From contig LWDH01000055.1 of NCBI GenBank assembly GCA_002083395.1, positions 44,101-108,100 of the forward strand: a stretch of DNA of 64,000 nucleotides, given 5' to 3'. Below the pieces are notes generated by a model. The model was not told the origin of the DNA, did not search any database, and saw nothing but the letters and a program-made list of their open reading frames with translations. Source of the DNA: Proteobacteria bacterium SG_bin4. GTDB taxonomy: Bacteria > Pseudomonadota > Gammaproteobacteria > Burkholderiales > Nitrosomonadaceae. Below, piece by piece: positions 45,032 through 53,557 of the stretch. The position numbers and the translations under genes were made by a program. Each line of letters starts with the position of its first letter. Position 1 is the stretch's first letter.

Positions 45032-46770
45032 TAGAACCTCGGTGAATAGTAGGGAATGTCATATTGCGCGGGGACCACGGCATGCGGATCCGTTACTTCT
45101 TCTTGCGCGACAAATTCCGATGCATACACATGGTCTTTGAAAGGCGCATGGCCAATGCGGCGCACCGTGTCAATAAAGCGCTCGCCGTCGATGCGCTCGC
45201 GCTGATACACTTGGATCAAGCGTTCAATAACTTCCGGCACTTGATAAAAGGTAAACGACGGACCGAGAATCTTGCCGATGGAACTGTCGTTGCCTTCCGA
45301 TCCGCCGATCGATACTTGATACCATTCGTCATGATCTTTCTTTTCCACGCCGGTTATACCGATATTGCCGATATGATGCTGCCCGCAAGCATTCACACAA
45401 CCGGAAATATTGATCGAAATTTCACCGATGTCATACAAATAATCCAAATCTTCAAAGCGCTCGGCAATCAACTTCGCCAACGGGATTGAACGGGCATTGG
45501 CCAGCGTGCAAAACTCCGCGCCCGGACAACTGATCATGTCGGTTAACATGCCGATATTCGGGGTCGTCAGTTCGTAGCGAGTGGCTTCCTGCCACAAGCT
45601 GATCAAATCCTTCTGGCGTACATCCGCCAAAACCAAATTTTGTTTATGCGTAATACGTAATTCACCAAAGCTGTAACGATCCGCCAAATCGGCAACCGCA
45701 TCCATCTGTTCGGCCGTAGCATCACCCGGCGCATTGCCCGGTTTCTTCAATGACAAAACCACAATGGCGTAACCAGGAACCCGGTGAGGCAGGACATTTT
45801 TCGCCAGCCAATGCGAAAATGACCGGCTGTCCGCTTTAAATTCGTTCAATCGCGAATCGTGATCAGGTAATGTCTCATACGCCGGATCGGCAAAGAATGA
45901 GACAACGCGATCGACTTCCTCGGCTGTCAATGTGCCAGGCCCATCCTTGAGATCGGCCCAATCGGCTTCAACCTGGCGCTTAAACTCGTCAATCCCTAAT
46001 GCTTTCACCAAAATTTTGATACGCGCCTTGTATTTGTTATCCCGGCGGCCGTATTGGTTATATACCCGCAGAATCGATTCGACGTAGGTCAGCACATGTT
46101 GCCACGGCAAAAAATCCCGTATTTCACTGCCGATAATCGGGGTACGGCCCAATCCGCCACCGACCAGCACGCGAAAACCGATTTCACCTTGTGCATTTTT
46201 GGTCACTGCCAAGCCTATGTCATGCGCGTATATCGCGGCGCGATCATCTTTCGCGCCACTGATGGCGATTTTAAATTTACGCGGCAAGTAGGCAAATTCC
46301 GGATTGAAAGTGCTCCATTGCCGCAAAATCTCGGCATACGGACGCGGATCAACGATCTCGTCTTGCGCCACGCCGGCAAATTCATCCGAGGTAATATTAC
46401 GCACACAGTTTCCTGAGGTTTGTATCCCATGCATCTCCACTGACGCGAGATCCGCAAGAATATCCGGCGTGTCTTCCAGCTTCAACCAATTGAACTGGAT
46501 ATTCTGGCGCGTTGTAAAATGACCGTAACCCCGGTCGTATTTGCGTGCAATATGAGCAAACATGCGCATTTGTTCTGAAGAGATCAAACCATACGGCACC
46601 GCGATACGCAGCATATAGCCGTGAATTTGCATGTACAAACCGTTCTGCAAACGCAACGGAATAAACTCCTCCTCCTTTAATTCACCGGAAAGGCGGCGGC
46701 GTACCTGATCACGGTATTGATTAACCCGTTCATTAACGATTGTTTGATCATATTCATCATAGCGATACAT
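45031..46770 (-). CDS. cysI: Sulfite reductase hemoprotein (nitrite/sulfite reductase family)
   Basis: A 579-residue siroheme [4Fe-4S] enzyme reducing sulfite to sulfide. The ATG at 46770 has GAGGAAAA upstream; a GTG five codons earlier would include it. The cofactor ligands lie in ISCPGAEFCTLAN and SGCVNACGQHHIG. Two half-domains show RKFKIAISGAKDDRAA and HFTTRQNIQFNW. A CysJ partner is not seen, so the electron donor may be ferredoxin or a partner linked to DUF934. It is the first enzyme gene of the operon after a 76-residue protein. Confidence 0.93.
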   Translation of the reverse strand: MYRYDEYDQTIVNERVNQYRDQVRRRLSGELKEEEFIPLRLQNGLYMQIHGYMLRIAVPYGLISSEQMRMFAHIARKYDRGYGHFTTRQNIQFNWLKLEDTPDILADLASVEMHGIQTSGNCVRNITSDEFAGVAQDEIVDPRPYAEILRQWSTFNPEFAYLPRKFKIAISGAKDDRAAIYAHDIGLAVTKNAQGEIGFRVLVGGGLGRTPIIGSEIRDFLPWQHVLTYVESILRVYNQYGRRDNKYKARIKILVKALGIDEFKRQVEADWADLKDGPGTLTAEEVDRVVSFFADPAYETLPDHDSRLNEFKADSRSFSHWLAKNVLPHRVPGYAIVVLSLKKPGNAPGDATAEQMDAVADLADRYSFGELRITHKQNLVLADVRQKDLISLWQEATRYELTTPNIGMLTDMISCPGAEFCTLANARSIPLAKLIAERFEDLDYLYDIGEISINISGCVNACGQHHIGNIGITGVEKKDHDEWYQVSIGGSEGNDSSIGKILGPSFTFYQVPEVIERLIQVYQRERIDGERFIDTVRRIGHAPFKDHVYASEFVAQEEVTDPHAVVPAQYDIPYYSPRF

Positions 46771-46815
46771 CGTTGTTTTCCTCACTAAGGATTCATAAAG
46801 TTAGGAACTAAGACA

Positions 46816-47046
46816 CTAACTGCTCTCATTGCTATAGGTTTTGGATGCCGGCAGTTTTAGCGCGGCATCCAACGGAAATTTGGCGCCGTATTTCATAATA
46901 TGGTCGACATCATCATCCTCATCATGCCTCAATGCCATGCCAATATAGGCATGTTCGCCGGATTGGCCAACCACGATGCCTATGCGTCCACCGCAACCAT
47001 TAAACCAGGTTACCTGTTTAGGCTTATTCTCAATATTTGTGCTCAT
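46816..47046 (-). CDS. Small conserved-looking protein upstream of cysI
   Basis: A 76-residue protein without signal peptide; AAGGA lies five bases before the ATG. Sequence features are GCGGRIGIVVGQSGEHAYIG and an acidic stretch HDEDDDVDHIM. I do not recognise the family. Its place as the first gene of the cysI-DUF934-cysH-cysD-cysN run, 45 bases before cysI, suggests a role in sulfur assimilation or its control. Confidence 0.7.
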   Translation of the reverse strand: MSTNIENKPKQVTWFNGCGGRIGIVVGQSGEHAYIGMALRHDEDDDVDHIMKYGAKFPLDAALKLPASKTYSNESS

Positions 47047-47400
47047 CTCAATCCTTGTTTGTTAACTGATTGCAATATTATTCTTTTTGTTCGATTGTAA
47101 TGAACAATCGAGGGAAAATTCATCAAATTGCTTCCGTGCCACAACATTCCGCACGTGAAATCCGGCATTTTACCAAAAAAACATACCTCAAACGCTAAGG
47201 ATCAATATCATTGACACGAACTGCATCGCTTTCAAAAAAACAATTCGATCTTCATCCAAAACACAGCTACAGAAGCACTACAATCAGTTATATTCTTATT
47301 GCCTTTTTAACCGGGCTGCATCATAGCAATTCATTTTTATAATTCAAAATAATATTATATTAGACTGATATAATTTTTTATTATTACCAAACATCATTTA
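47047..47400. promoter_or_regulatory. Divergent control region of the cys operon and cysB
   Basis: This AT-rich 354-base stretch holds no gene. A dyad TCGATTGT-N5-ACAATCGA (47091-47111) lies just upstream of the 76-residue gene and fits the interrupted inverted repeats bound by LysR-type regulators such as CysB. At the other end TATAAT (47369-47374) is a probable -10 for cysB, giving a leader of about 20 bases with no ribosome site before the ATG. Confidence 0.5.
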
Positions 47401-48336
47401 ATGAAACTACAACAACTCCGTTATCTGTGCGAAACCGCCAATCATAATATGAACTTATCCAAGGCGGCCAAGAATCTGCATACTTCGCAACCCGCCATCA
47501 GTAAGCAAATCCAGTTGCTGGAAGAAGAACTCGGCGTCGACATTTTTCTGCGCAATGGCAAACGCATCGTCCGCATTACCCCTCCCGGCGAACAGATCAT
47601 AAAAATCGCAACGCGTATGCTCCGCGACGCAGATAATTTGAAAAGAATCGCCCAGGAATTTACCGATGAAGCCGGTGGCACATTGACTATCGCGACAACC
47701 CATACCCAAGCGCGCTACGCGCTACCGCCCGTGATCAAGCAATTCACCGCGCGCTATCCCAAGGTCAGACTGATTCTGCGGCAAGGCAATCCAATGCAAA
47801 TTTCATCATTGGTTTCTTCCGGAGAAGCGGACATTGCGATTGCGACCGAGGCAATCGAACATTTTCAAGAGCTCGTCATGCTGCCTTGCTACGAATGGAA
47901 CCGCTGCGTCGTGGTGCCGCCGAAACATCCACTGTTAAAGCTAAAAAAACTCACATTGGAAGCGATTAATCAATATCCAATCATCACTTACGATTTTGCC
48001 TTTACGGGACGTTCAAAAATCAACCAAGCATTCGCCCGTAAAGGGTTGGAACCCAATGTCGTACTCACCGCCATTGACTCCGACGTCATCAAAACTTACG
48101 TGGAACTAGGGTTAGGGATCGGAATTCTGGCCAACATGGCTTTTGACGCCAAACGGGATAAGCAATTAAAGTCAATCGACGCCAGCCACCTCTTCGAACC
48201 GAGCACGACACGCATCGGTATCAGCCGCAACAGCTATATCCGCGGTTATGTTTTCGATTTTATCGAAATGTTCGCACCGCATCTCGATCATGCGGCGATC
48301 CAGGCAAAACTCAAAAACTATCGAACCGAAAATTAA
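47401..48336 (+). CDS. cysB: LysR-type regulator CysB
   Basis: A 311-residue activator of cysteine biosynthesis genes. The N-terminal winged helix has MKLQQLRYLCETANHNMNLS and AAKNLHTSQPAISKQIQLLE, a typical CysB start. The effector domain includes TIATTHTQARYALPPVI, GEADIAIATEAI and YDFAFTGRSKINQAF, with the C-terminal SYIRGYVFDFIEMFAPHL. CysB responds to N-acetylserine. It is divergent from the cys operon, the usual layout for its target. Its end overlaps the convergent phosphatase gene by four bases. Confidence 0.92.
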   Translation: MKLQQLRYLCETANHNMNLSKAAKNLHTSQPAISKQIQLLEEELGVDIFLRNGKRIVRITPPGEQIIKIATRMLRDADNLKRIAQEFTDEAGGTLTIATTHTQARYALPPVIKQFTARYPKVRLILRQGNPMQISSLVSSGEADIAIATEAIEHFQELVMLPCYEWNRCVVVPPKHPLLKLKKLTLEAINQYPIITYDFAFTGRSKINQAFARKGLEPNVVLTAIDSDVIKTYVELGLGIGILANMAFDAKRDKQLKSIDASHLFEPSTTRIGISRNSYIRGYVFDFIEMFAPHLDHAAIQAKLKNYRTEN

Positions 48337-48881
48337 CGAACCCACGTGTAATGCCGGTATTCACAATTGCCAACATGAATATCGCGCAATTGCGCGTCCT
48401 CGATACCGCCTTCGAAATAGGCGATAAAAACCCGCATGGTCTCTTCATGCGCAACCACCAGCAGCGTTTCATCTCGCTGAACGCGCAGCCAGTCGATAAA
48501 ACGCAACACCCGCTGCTTGTGATCCAGTAACGATTCACCGCCATTTATCCGGGCGCATAGCGGATCATGATCAATCGCCGCAAAGTAATCGGCCACCGGC
48601 TGACTTTCAAAACCCGAACGAATGTCGGCCAAATCGTCGTGCACCTCAATCGGAACGGCGTGATAGCGGTTCACAATCTCCGCCGTTTGCCGGGTGCGTG
48701 GCAACGGCGACACCAAAATACGACTCAAAGAAATATCCTGTAACTGCTGCGCTGCTGTTTCCGCTTGTGCGATGCCCGCTTCGTTCAAATACACAGGTCG
48801 AGCAGGATCGTCGTTGCACAATCCCAGGTCGTTATAGTTCGTTCGCCCGTGGCGCATGCAGTAAAAGTTCATGACACCCAT
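48333..48881 (-). CDS. Histidine phosphatase family protein
   Basis: A 182-residue enzyme of the phosphoglycerate mutase-like branch. The catalytic RHG motif is in FYCMRHGRTNYNDLG; LVSPLPRTRQTAEIV gives the second Arg, and LLVVAHEETMRVFIAYF holds the second catalytic His. Substrate is unknown; relatives include SixA-like and alpha-ribazole phosphatases and broad phosphatases. The ATG at 48872 (MNFYCMRHG) is an alternative start. It is convergent with cysB, overlapping by four bases. Confidence 0.85.
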   Translation of the reverse strand: MGVMNFYCMRHGRTNYNDLGLCNDDPARPVYLNEAGIAQAETAAQQLQDISLSRILVSPLPRTRQTAEIVNRYHAVPIEVHDDLADIRSGFESQPVADYFAAIDHDPLCARINGGESLLDHKQRVLRFIDWLRVQRDETLLVVAHEETMRVFIAYFEGGIEDAQLRDIHVGNCEYRHYTWVR

Positions 48882-49048
48882 CCTCTATTGATCTAGCCCC
48901 TGATTACAAACCCGCAAATCGTTCAACCGGAAAAAAATTACGCGGCACCTGCATCCAAAAAAACAGTTACTGCGTATCTCCTAATGACGGTGGCAACAAT
49001 CGCAAATTTGCACCGCTTGTGTATCCCCCAAAATTTAGGAGAACTATC

Positions 49049-49441
49049 ATGAAATTCATGCAAAAAATATCACGCCAGTTATTCGCGCTAGTTATATTAC
49101 TGAACACCAGCGCCAGTCTCTACGCATTCAATCCGCCGGAAGGCTACCAAGGCCGTTTTTCAGTGCCACGCACGTTGTTGCTGCAACCCGGGATTACCAA
49201 CCCCGACATTTCTCCCTCCATTGGTAATCCCGGTTCTTTTTCTGAGTTTGTTAACAATATCACGCAACAGGAAGGATTGCGCATTTGCTTCTACGAGCTT
49301 GAAGTCGACGTGCGCAATTGTAGCTATGCTTTTCAAAACAACGTTCCCGGTTATAACGAATGCGTCACGATGGCGGGTGAAGCTCATACCAGTTGTTTAA
49401 CCTGGGTGCAAAAACTGCCGGTGGAAGAAAATCAGAATTAG
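49049..49441 (+). CDS. Small exported protein of unknown function
   Basis: A 130-residue protein. AGGAGA precedes the ATG at 49049, and a signal peptide follows (MQKISRQLFALVILLNTSAS, cleaved near LYA). The mature part has five cysteines (including RICFYELEVDVRNC and ECVTMAGEAHTSC), probably forming disulfides in the periplasm. I do not recognise the family. It is monocistronic and is followed by a good intrinsic terminator. Confidence 0.7.
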   Translation: MKFMQKISRQLFALVILLNTSASLYAFNPPEGYQGRFSVPRTLLLQPGITNPDISPSIGNPGSFSEFVNNITQQEGLRICFYELEVDVRNCSYAFQNNVPGYNECVTMAGEAHTSCLTWVQKLPVEENQN

Positions 49442-49466
49442 CAACCTCTGAACTGACCCCCAAGGG

Positions 49467-49512
49467 ATAGCGCCTGACTCAATATCGCAACAGCAGTCAG
49501 GTGCTATTTTAT
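49467..49512 (+). terminator. Intrinsic terminator of the small exported protein gene
   Basis: ATAGCGCCTGACT and AGTCAGGTGCTAT pair over 13 positions (one G-T pair), enclosing a 15-base loop, and are followed by TTTTATT. It lies 26 bases past the stop codon. Confidence 0.82.
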
Positions 49513-49554
49513 TGAAGATAATAAATTCTTAGAAGCTGAAATTCCAGCCCTCCA

Positions 49555-49583
49555 TTGACATATCCGTTTATCAATCGTATATT
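49555..49583 (+). promoter_or_regulatory. Consensus promoter of the toxin-antitoxin pair
   Basis: TTGACA (49555-49560), a 17-base spacer and TATATT (49578-49583) give a near-perfect sigma-70 promoter. Transcription should begin near 49590, inside the palindrome at 49585-49608. Confidence 0.8.
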
Positions 49584-49584
49584 A

Positions 49585-49608
49585 AATCGCATTATTAGGA
49601 ATGCGATT
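49585..49608. promoter_or_regulatory. Operator-like palindrome of the toxin-antitoxin pair
   Basis: AATCGCATT and AATGCGATT form a perfect 9-base inverted repeat around six bases. It covers the expected transcription start, as expected for an operator bound by the antitoxin or the toxin-antitoxin complex. Confidence 0.7.
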
Positions 49609-49612
49609 GATC

Positions 49613-49861
49613 ATGATTACAGCCAACGATTTAAAAACCAAAGGGATCGCCTGCGTGGAAGAAAGTCTGACGGATAAAACGGAAGACATCATCACCGTGC
49701 GCGGCAAAGCGTGTTACGTCGTAATGAAAATCGAGCAATACCACTATCTACGCGAAATGGAGCTGGAAGCCGCCGTTCTCGAAGCTCGGCAGGACATCGC
49801 AACCGGACAATTCAGCAAAGAAACTGTCGATCAGCATGTCGAAGATATTTTCGCCAAATGA
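49613..49861 (+). CDS. Type II antitoxin, Phd/YefM-like
   Basis: An 82-residue protein starting MITANDLKTKGIACVEESL. The ATG at 49613 is preferred; one at 49601 follows AGGA with no spacing and lies inside the operator. The N-terminal half should form the DNA-binding dimer (IITVRGKACYVVMKIEQYHY), and the C-terminal half (ELEAAVLEARQDIATGQFSK) is the helical, toxin-neutralising tail. Its stop overlaps the toxin ATG (ATGA). Confidence 0.8.
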   Translation: MITANDLKTKGIACVEESLTDKTEDIITVRGKACYVVMKIEQYHYLREMELEAAVLEARQDIATGQFSKETVDQHVEDIFAK

Positions 49862-50142
49862 GCTACACGCTCATTTTTACCGATAGCTACAAAAAACGCG
49901 CACGCCGCTTCGCGCAAAAACACCCGGAACTTAAAGAACCCTACCGCAAAGTGCTGGAGTTGCTCAGCTACAACCCTTTTCACCCTTCACTGAGAATCCA
50001 CGCACTTTCCGGCAAGTTAACCGGATTGCACTCGGTATCGATCAATCTCAGTTACCGCATCACGTTGGAAATCATGATGACTGAAAAAGAAATCATTCTG
50101 GTGAATGTCGGCAGTCATGACGAAGTGTATCGGAGAGAATAG
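49858..50142 (+). CDS. Type II toxin, RelE/YafQ-like mRNA interferase
   Basis: A 94-residue basic protein coupled to the antitoxin by an ATGA overlap. The sequence MSYTLIFTDSYKKRARRFAQ, RKVLELLSYNPFHPSLRIH and the C-terminal SINLSYRITLEIM and IILVNVGSHDEVYRRE is typical of the RelE/ParE superfamily. YafQ/RelE members cut mRNA on the ribosome, while ParE members inhibit gyrase; LSGKLTGLHSVSIN and the final HDEVY favour the YafQ/RelE side. The catalytic set was not checked residue by residue. Confidence 0.8.
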   Translation: MSYTLIFTDSYKKRARRFAQKHPELKEPYRKVLELLSYNPFHPSLRIHALSGKLTGLHSVSINLSYRITLEIMMTEKEIILVNVGSHDEVYRRE

Positions 50143-50176
50143 CGAGGCTTCTTTACAGCAACCCATCATTCCAGCG

Positions 50177-50440
50177 CTAGCTATTCTTGGATGATGGTTC
50201 GATAGCGCCACTCTGAAATTGCAACACCGCCTCTTCAGATAATGCGATATCAAAATCTTCCGGCACATTCAATTTTCCGTTAAAAATACCCAGACTTCGA
50301 GTAGAAGGTGCGTCATGCAACGACACTAATTTGGCAGCCGGCTTCCCGGCTTTCGTGATGATGATTTCTTCACCGGCCGCAACCTTCTCGATAAGCCGGG
50401 ATAAATGCGTTTTTGCTTCATGGATGTCGACGATCAGCAT
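50177..50440 (-). CDS. Orphan antitoxin, Phd/prevent-host-death type
   Basis: An 87-residue protein with the usual start MLIVDIHEAKTHLSRLIEKV, GEEIIITKAGKPAAKLVSL and then SLGIFNGKLNVPEDFD, as in Phd-type antitoxins paired with VapC (PIN) toxins. No PIN-domain gene follows: the space downstream on the minus strand is occupied by the RelE-like toxin gene on the other strand. It may be the remnant of a VapBC-like pair or act in trans. Confidence 0.82.
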   Translation of the reverse strand: MLIVDIHEAKTHLSRLIEKVAAGEEIIITKAGKPAAKLVSLHDAPSTRSLGIFNGKLNVPEDFDIALSEEAVLQFQSGAIEPSSKNS

Positions 50441-50516
50441 ATTGGTATCTTCGCATCAAGTGGACTAGCTTGAATTTTCAAGTCAAGTCAAATCTAATTG
50501 AATGATAGGTTGGGTG

Positions 50517-51233
50517 TCATTCGCGATGAGCCTGACTTATCCACCCAGAAAGCCATTCTGCAAGATCAGTCGGCACAAAATACTTCATCGCTCCCATATC
50601 CCAGCGCCCGATTCCTTCGTCGTGCAGAAGACCCTTCGCGGTAAGTTCAGCGCACGCCATCCGTAGCGCTGCTCCCCCGTAGCGCGGAAACGAAGTAAGG
50701 AGGGAGACCGGTGAATTCTGAATTCCGCTGTCGATAGGTTCAGTGTTCAACGAAATGACACGCAAGTTTGAAAAGGCACCCTCTGCCATCGGGGCGTGAA
50801 GTGCAGCTTCTATGATTTCAATGTGAATGTCCTCAAGATTAGAGAGTAAGCGTACCGCATTTTCTGGCTCTTCCCACGGCATCGGCTTTGCGATTTGATT
50901 GGTAATTATTTCGGCGAACCGAGACCGTTTTTGATCTGAACGTGTCCGTGCTACCTCTTCAAACGTGCTGAGCATTAGATCCGCAAACGCTTCGTCATTC
51001 AAGTTAGCAACTGCGCTTTCTACGACTGACAATCGATGAGCGAGATCACTTGCGAACTTCTCCACTCGTTGAAGGTGAATTTGCGCGGCGCGACCAGCAA
51101 GCAGCGTATCAAGCGACCCCCCGATGTACGGTATGGCTTGCACAGAGGCACGAAGGCCGACAATGTCCGCATACTGTTGCCGTAGCTTCGATATTTCAGA
51201 GGCTGGCTTTGCGTTAGTTTGATCATTCATCAC
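50517..51233 (-). CDS. Hypothetical protein, 238 residues
   Basis: A soluble-looking protein starting MMNDQTNAKPASEISKLRQQ. The N-terminal half contains a weakly hydrophobic turn (AIPYIGGSLDTLLAGRAAQI) and helical charged segments (ARTRSDQKRSRFAEIITNQI). The C-terminal part (AALRMACAELTAKGLLHDEG) could be a winged helix. I do not recognise the family. It lies beside the toxin-antitoxin genes in a short patch of accessory genes and stands alone. Confidence 0.6.
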   Translation of the reverse strand: MMNDQTNAKPASEISKLRQQYADIVGLRASVQAIPYIGGSLDTLLAGRAAQIHLQRVEKFASDLAHRLSVVESAVANLNDEAFADLMLSTFEEVARTRSDQKRSRFAEIITNQIAKPMPWEEPENAVRLLSNLEDIHIEIIEAALHAPMAEGAFSNLRVISLNTEPIDSGIQNSPVSLLTSFPRYGGAALRMACAELTAKGLLHDEGIGRWDMGAMKYFVPTDLAEWLSGWISQAHRE

Positions 51234-51291
51234 TCGTCACCTCATGACGCCCAATTAGAGCTAGTTCCACAGATTAAGTAACCACCACTAA

Positions 51292-52527
51292 TCATCCCGC
51301 CTTCCCATCTACCCGCGCCCGCCAATAAATCGGTGCGAACTTGAACGCCCATAATCCGAAGCACGCCAGCCAAATGAACGCTGCGAGCACATAGAACATC
51401 GGCGCAATCGCCGGGATGACATCGGCCAAGATTCTGACTAGGGCGGTTGCCTGGAAACCCAGGAACAGCAGCCAGGTGAAGCGGTCGAGTTCGAGTGGCC
51501 GGCCGGAGTGGCCGAGGGTGACGCGCGAGGCCATGGCAAGGATCATGCCGGAGAAGTAGCCAATACCGAGCGCGTGCAATGGAGCGAGTCCCAAAATAAA
51601 GCTGCCGGAAGCGAAATACACCAGGCTTTGTACGCCATACATCAGCATGGCGACGCCGAGCCAGGCAAACGAGATATGCAACACCGCCAACAGACTGACT
51701 TTAAAGCTGCGCTGAAATTGCCAGCGATACGACAGATACAGCGCACATCCGGCCAACGGGAAGTCAACGAGCCACTGATAGGCAATGAGTTCGAAGCATT
51801 GCAGCAAGCCGTGTGCGGCGATGCAGGCGAGCATCAACCACAGCATCCAGTACGGCCGCACCATTTCGTAGTTATCCAACACGCGGCTGGAGAAAAACGG
51901 AATCATGCGGTGCGATACCGTGAGCACAATCGGCAGCAGGAAAAACCACAGTCCGGCAACACGCGCAAAATCGATGAGTTCGGGGCTGTCACTGACCAGC
52001 CACAACAAATACGCCGCGGCACCAAACCAACCCATGACCAGCGCGACGCTGGTGACGCGAGCATGACGCTTGTCCTCCGCAGGCGCGGTGAACAGGATAC
52101 GCAGCAGCACGTAAACCGCGATGCTCCAACCCGTCAGCATCAGTTCCACGCCGGTAATGCTGATGATCCGGTGTGTGAATAGCCCCACGTAGAACAGCAC
52201 CACGCCGCCTGCCATCAGCACGCATGTCGTGACATATTCGCGCGGCTTTACTTTGTCGCCGTTCATCCAGTTCGGGTAGGTGGTGAACAGAAAACCGAAA
52301 ATAAAAAACGGAAAAAAACCGTAAACCATCAGAAACGCATGCGCCCAGGTCGGCGCGACGTTCCAGAAGGTCATCGAACCGGCGATGCCGTAACGGCCAG
52401 CCAGATCGAAAATCCACCACAGCACCGTCAGCACGCCTTGCAATGCGCCCGCCAGAAACAGGCTGCGATGCGGCGCAGCAGAGAGGTAATCACGAAAGTT
52501 GAGCGGTTTGTCGATTGGGTTTTCCAT
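51292..52527 (-). CDS. nnrS: NnrS family heme-copper membrane protein
   Basis: A 411-residue inner-membrane protein with about twelve helices, for example FLAGALQGVLTVLWWIFDLA, AHAFLMVYGFFPFFIFGFLF and GLWFFLLPIVLTVSHRMIPF. HxMxPFF-type residues (SHRMIPFFSSRVLDNYE) and LHALGIGYFSGMILAMASRV are family blocks. NnrS proteins contain heme and copper and protect against nitric oxide-derived stress, by limiting iron-NO complex formation in Vibrio. NO is an expected by-product in an ammonia oxidiser. It is divergent from the PHP gene by 127 bases; no convincing NsrR or FNR site was found. Confidence 0.9.
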   Translation of the reverse strand: MENPIDKPLNFRDYLSAAPHRSLFLAGALQGVLTVLWWIFDLAGRYGIAGSMTFWNVAPTWAHAFLMVYGFFPFFIFGFLFTTYPNWMNGDKVKPREYVTTCVLMAGGVVLFYVGLFTHRIISITGVELMLTGWSIAVYVLLRILFTAPAEDKRHARVTSVALVMGWFGAAAYLLWLVSDSPELIDFARVAGLWFFLLPIVLTVSHRMIPFFSSRVLDNYEMVRPYWMLWLMLACIAAHGLLQCFELIAYQWLVDFPLAGCALYLSYRWQFQRSFKVSLLAVLHISFAWLGVAMLMYGVQSLVYFASGSFILGLAPLHALGIGYFSGMILAMASRVTLGHSGRPLELDRFTWLLFLGFQATALVRILADVIPAIAPMFYVLAAFIWLACFGLWAFKFAPIYWRARVDGKAG

Positions 52528-52654
52528 AGCGTTTTTTCTGCCATTGCGAATGGTTAGTGGATTTAACTATCTGTTTAATAGGTCAATGTAATTATTTCTC
52601 TTCACTGCGGATATTTGCTATCATGCGTGTCCCGCTGGTGTTCAACGAATTTTC

Positions 52655-53515
52655 ATGCTTAATATCGATCTGCATTGCCACTCCTCGATTTCCGATGGTG
52701 TATTAACCCCGGCCGAATTGGTCGAGCGCGCCGCGCAGCGCGGCGTTGAAACGCTGGCCTTGACCGATCACGACGATATCGCCGGACTCGCGGAAGCGCG
52801 TCAGATCGCGGAAGCCAAAGGCATTGATTTTATCAATGGTGTTGAGATATCCGTCAGTTGGCGCGGACGCACGATCCACATTGTCGGATTGGATATCGAC
52901 CCGAATTATGCCCCATTGGCCGAGGGTTTGGCAAAAGTGCGCGAGGGCCGCGCGCAGCGCGCCAGAAATATCGCCGCGGAACTGGAAAAAATCGGCATTC
53001 AGGGCAGCCTGGAAGGCGCCTACACTTTTGTCGGCGTACGCAGCCTCATCGGCCGCACGCATTTCGCCCGTTTTCTGGTCGAACGAGGCTATGCCAAAGA
53101 TGTTAAAACGGTGTTCAAAAAATATCTGGTTAAAGGGAAACCCGGCTACACTCCGCATGAATGGGCGCCGTTGAGCGACGCCATTGATTGGATACGCGGC
53201 AGCGGCGGCCGGGCAGTCATTGCGCATCCCGGTCGTTACGATCTTGGCAAAAACGTGCTGAACGATCTACTCAATGAATTTTCCGCGTTGGGCGGCTCGG
53301 CCATTGAAGTGGTCACATCCAGCCACACCCGTGAACAAATGCAGCTTTTTGCGCGCCATGCCAACGACAGGAATTTATTGGCCTCCTGCGGTTCGGATTT
53401 TCACGGACCGGGAGAAAGTCACTTCGATCTGGGACAATTGCCGGAATTTCCACTGGGTTGCACACCCGTTTGGCATCACTTTAGAACGTCTGCAACCGCC
53501 GAGCTTGTCTATTGA
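52655..53515 (+). CDS. PHP-domain phosphoesterase (YciV/RNase AM family)
   Basis: A 286-residue metal-dependent phosphoesterase. Metal ligands are seen in MLNIDLHCHSSISDGVLTP, ALTDHDDIAGLAEA, FINGVEISVSWRGRTIHIVG, IAHPGRY and SCGSDFHGPGESH. The E. coli homologue (YciV/TrpH, RNase AM) removes mononucleotides from the 5' end of short RNAs and acts on 3',5'-nucleoside bisphosphates. It begins the block with yciO, the M50 protease, trpS, scpA and scpB, an order familiar in betaproteobacteria. Confidence 0.9.
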   Translation: MLNIDLHCHSSISDGVLTPAELVERAAQRGVETLALTDHDDIAGLAEARQIAEAKGIDFINGVEISVSWRGRTIHIVGLDIDPNYAPLAEGLAKVREGRAQRARNIAAELEKIGIQGSLEGAYTFVGVRSLIGRTHFARFLVERGYAKDVKTVFKKYLVKGKPGYTPHEWAPLSDAIDWIRGSGGRAVIAHPGRYDLGKNVLNDLLNEFSALGGSAIEVVTSSHTREQMQLFARHANDRNLLASCGSDFHGPGESHFDLGQLPEFPLGCTPVWHHFRTSATAELVY

Positions 53516-53557
53516 CGCACTGATTTAACTCTCTTATCCACCGTACAACCGTTTGCC

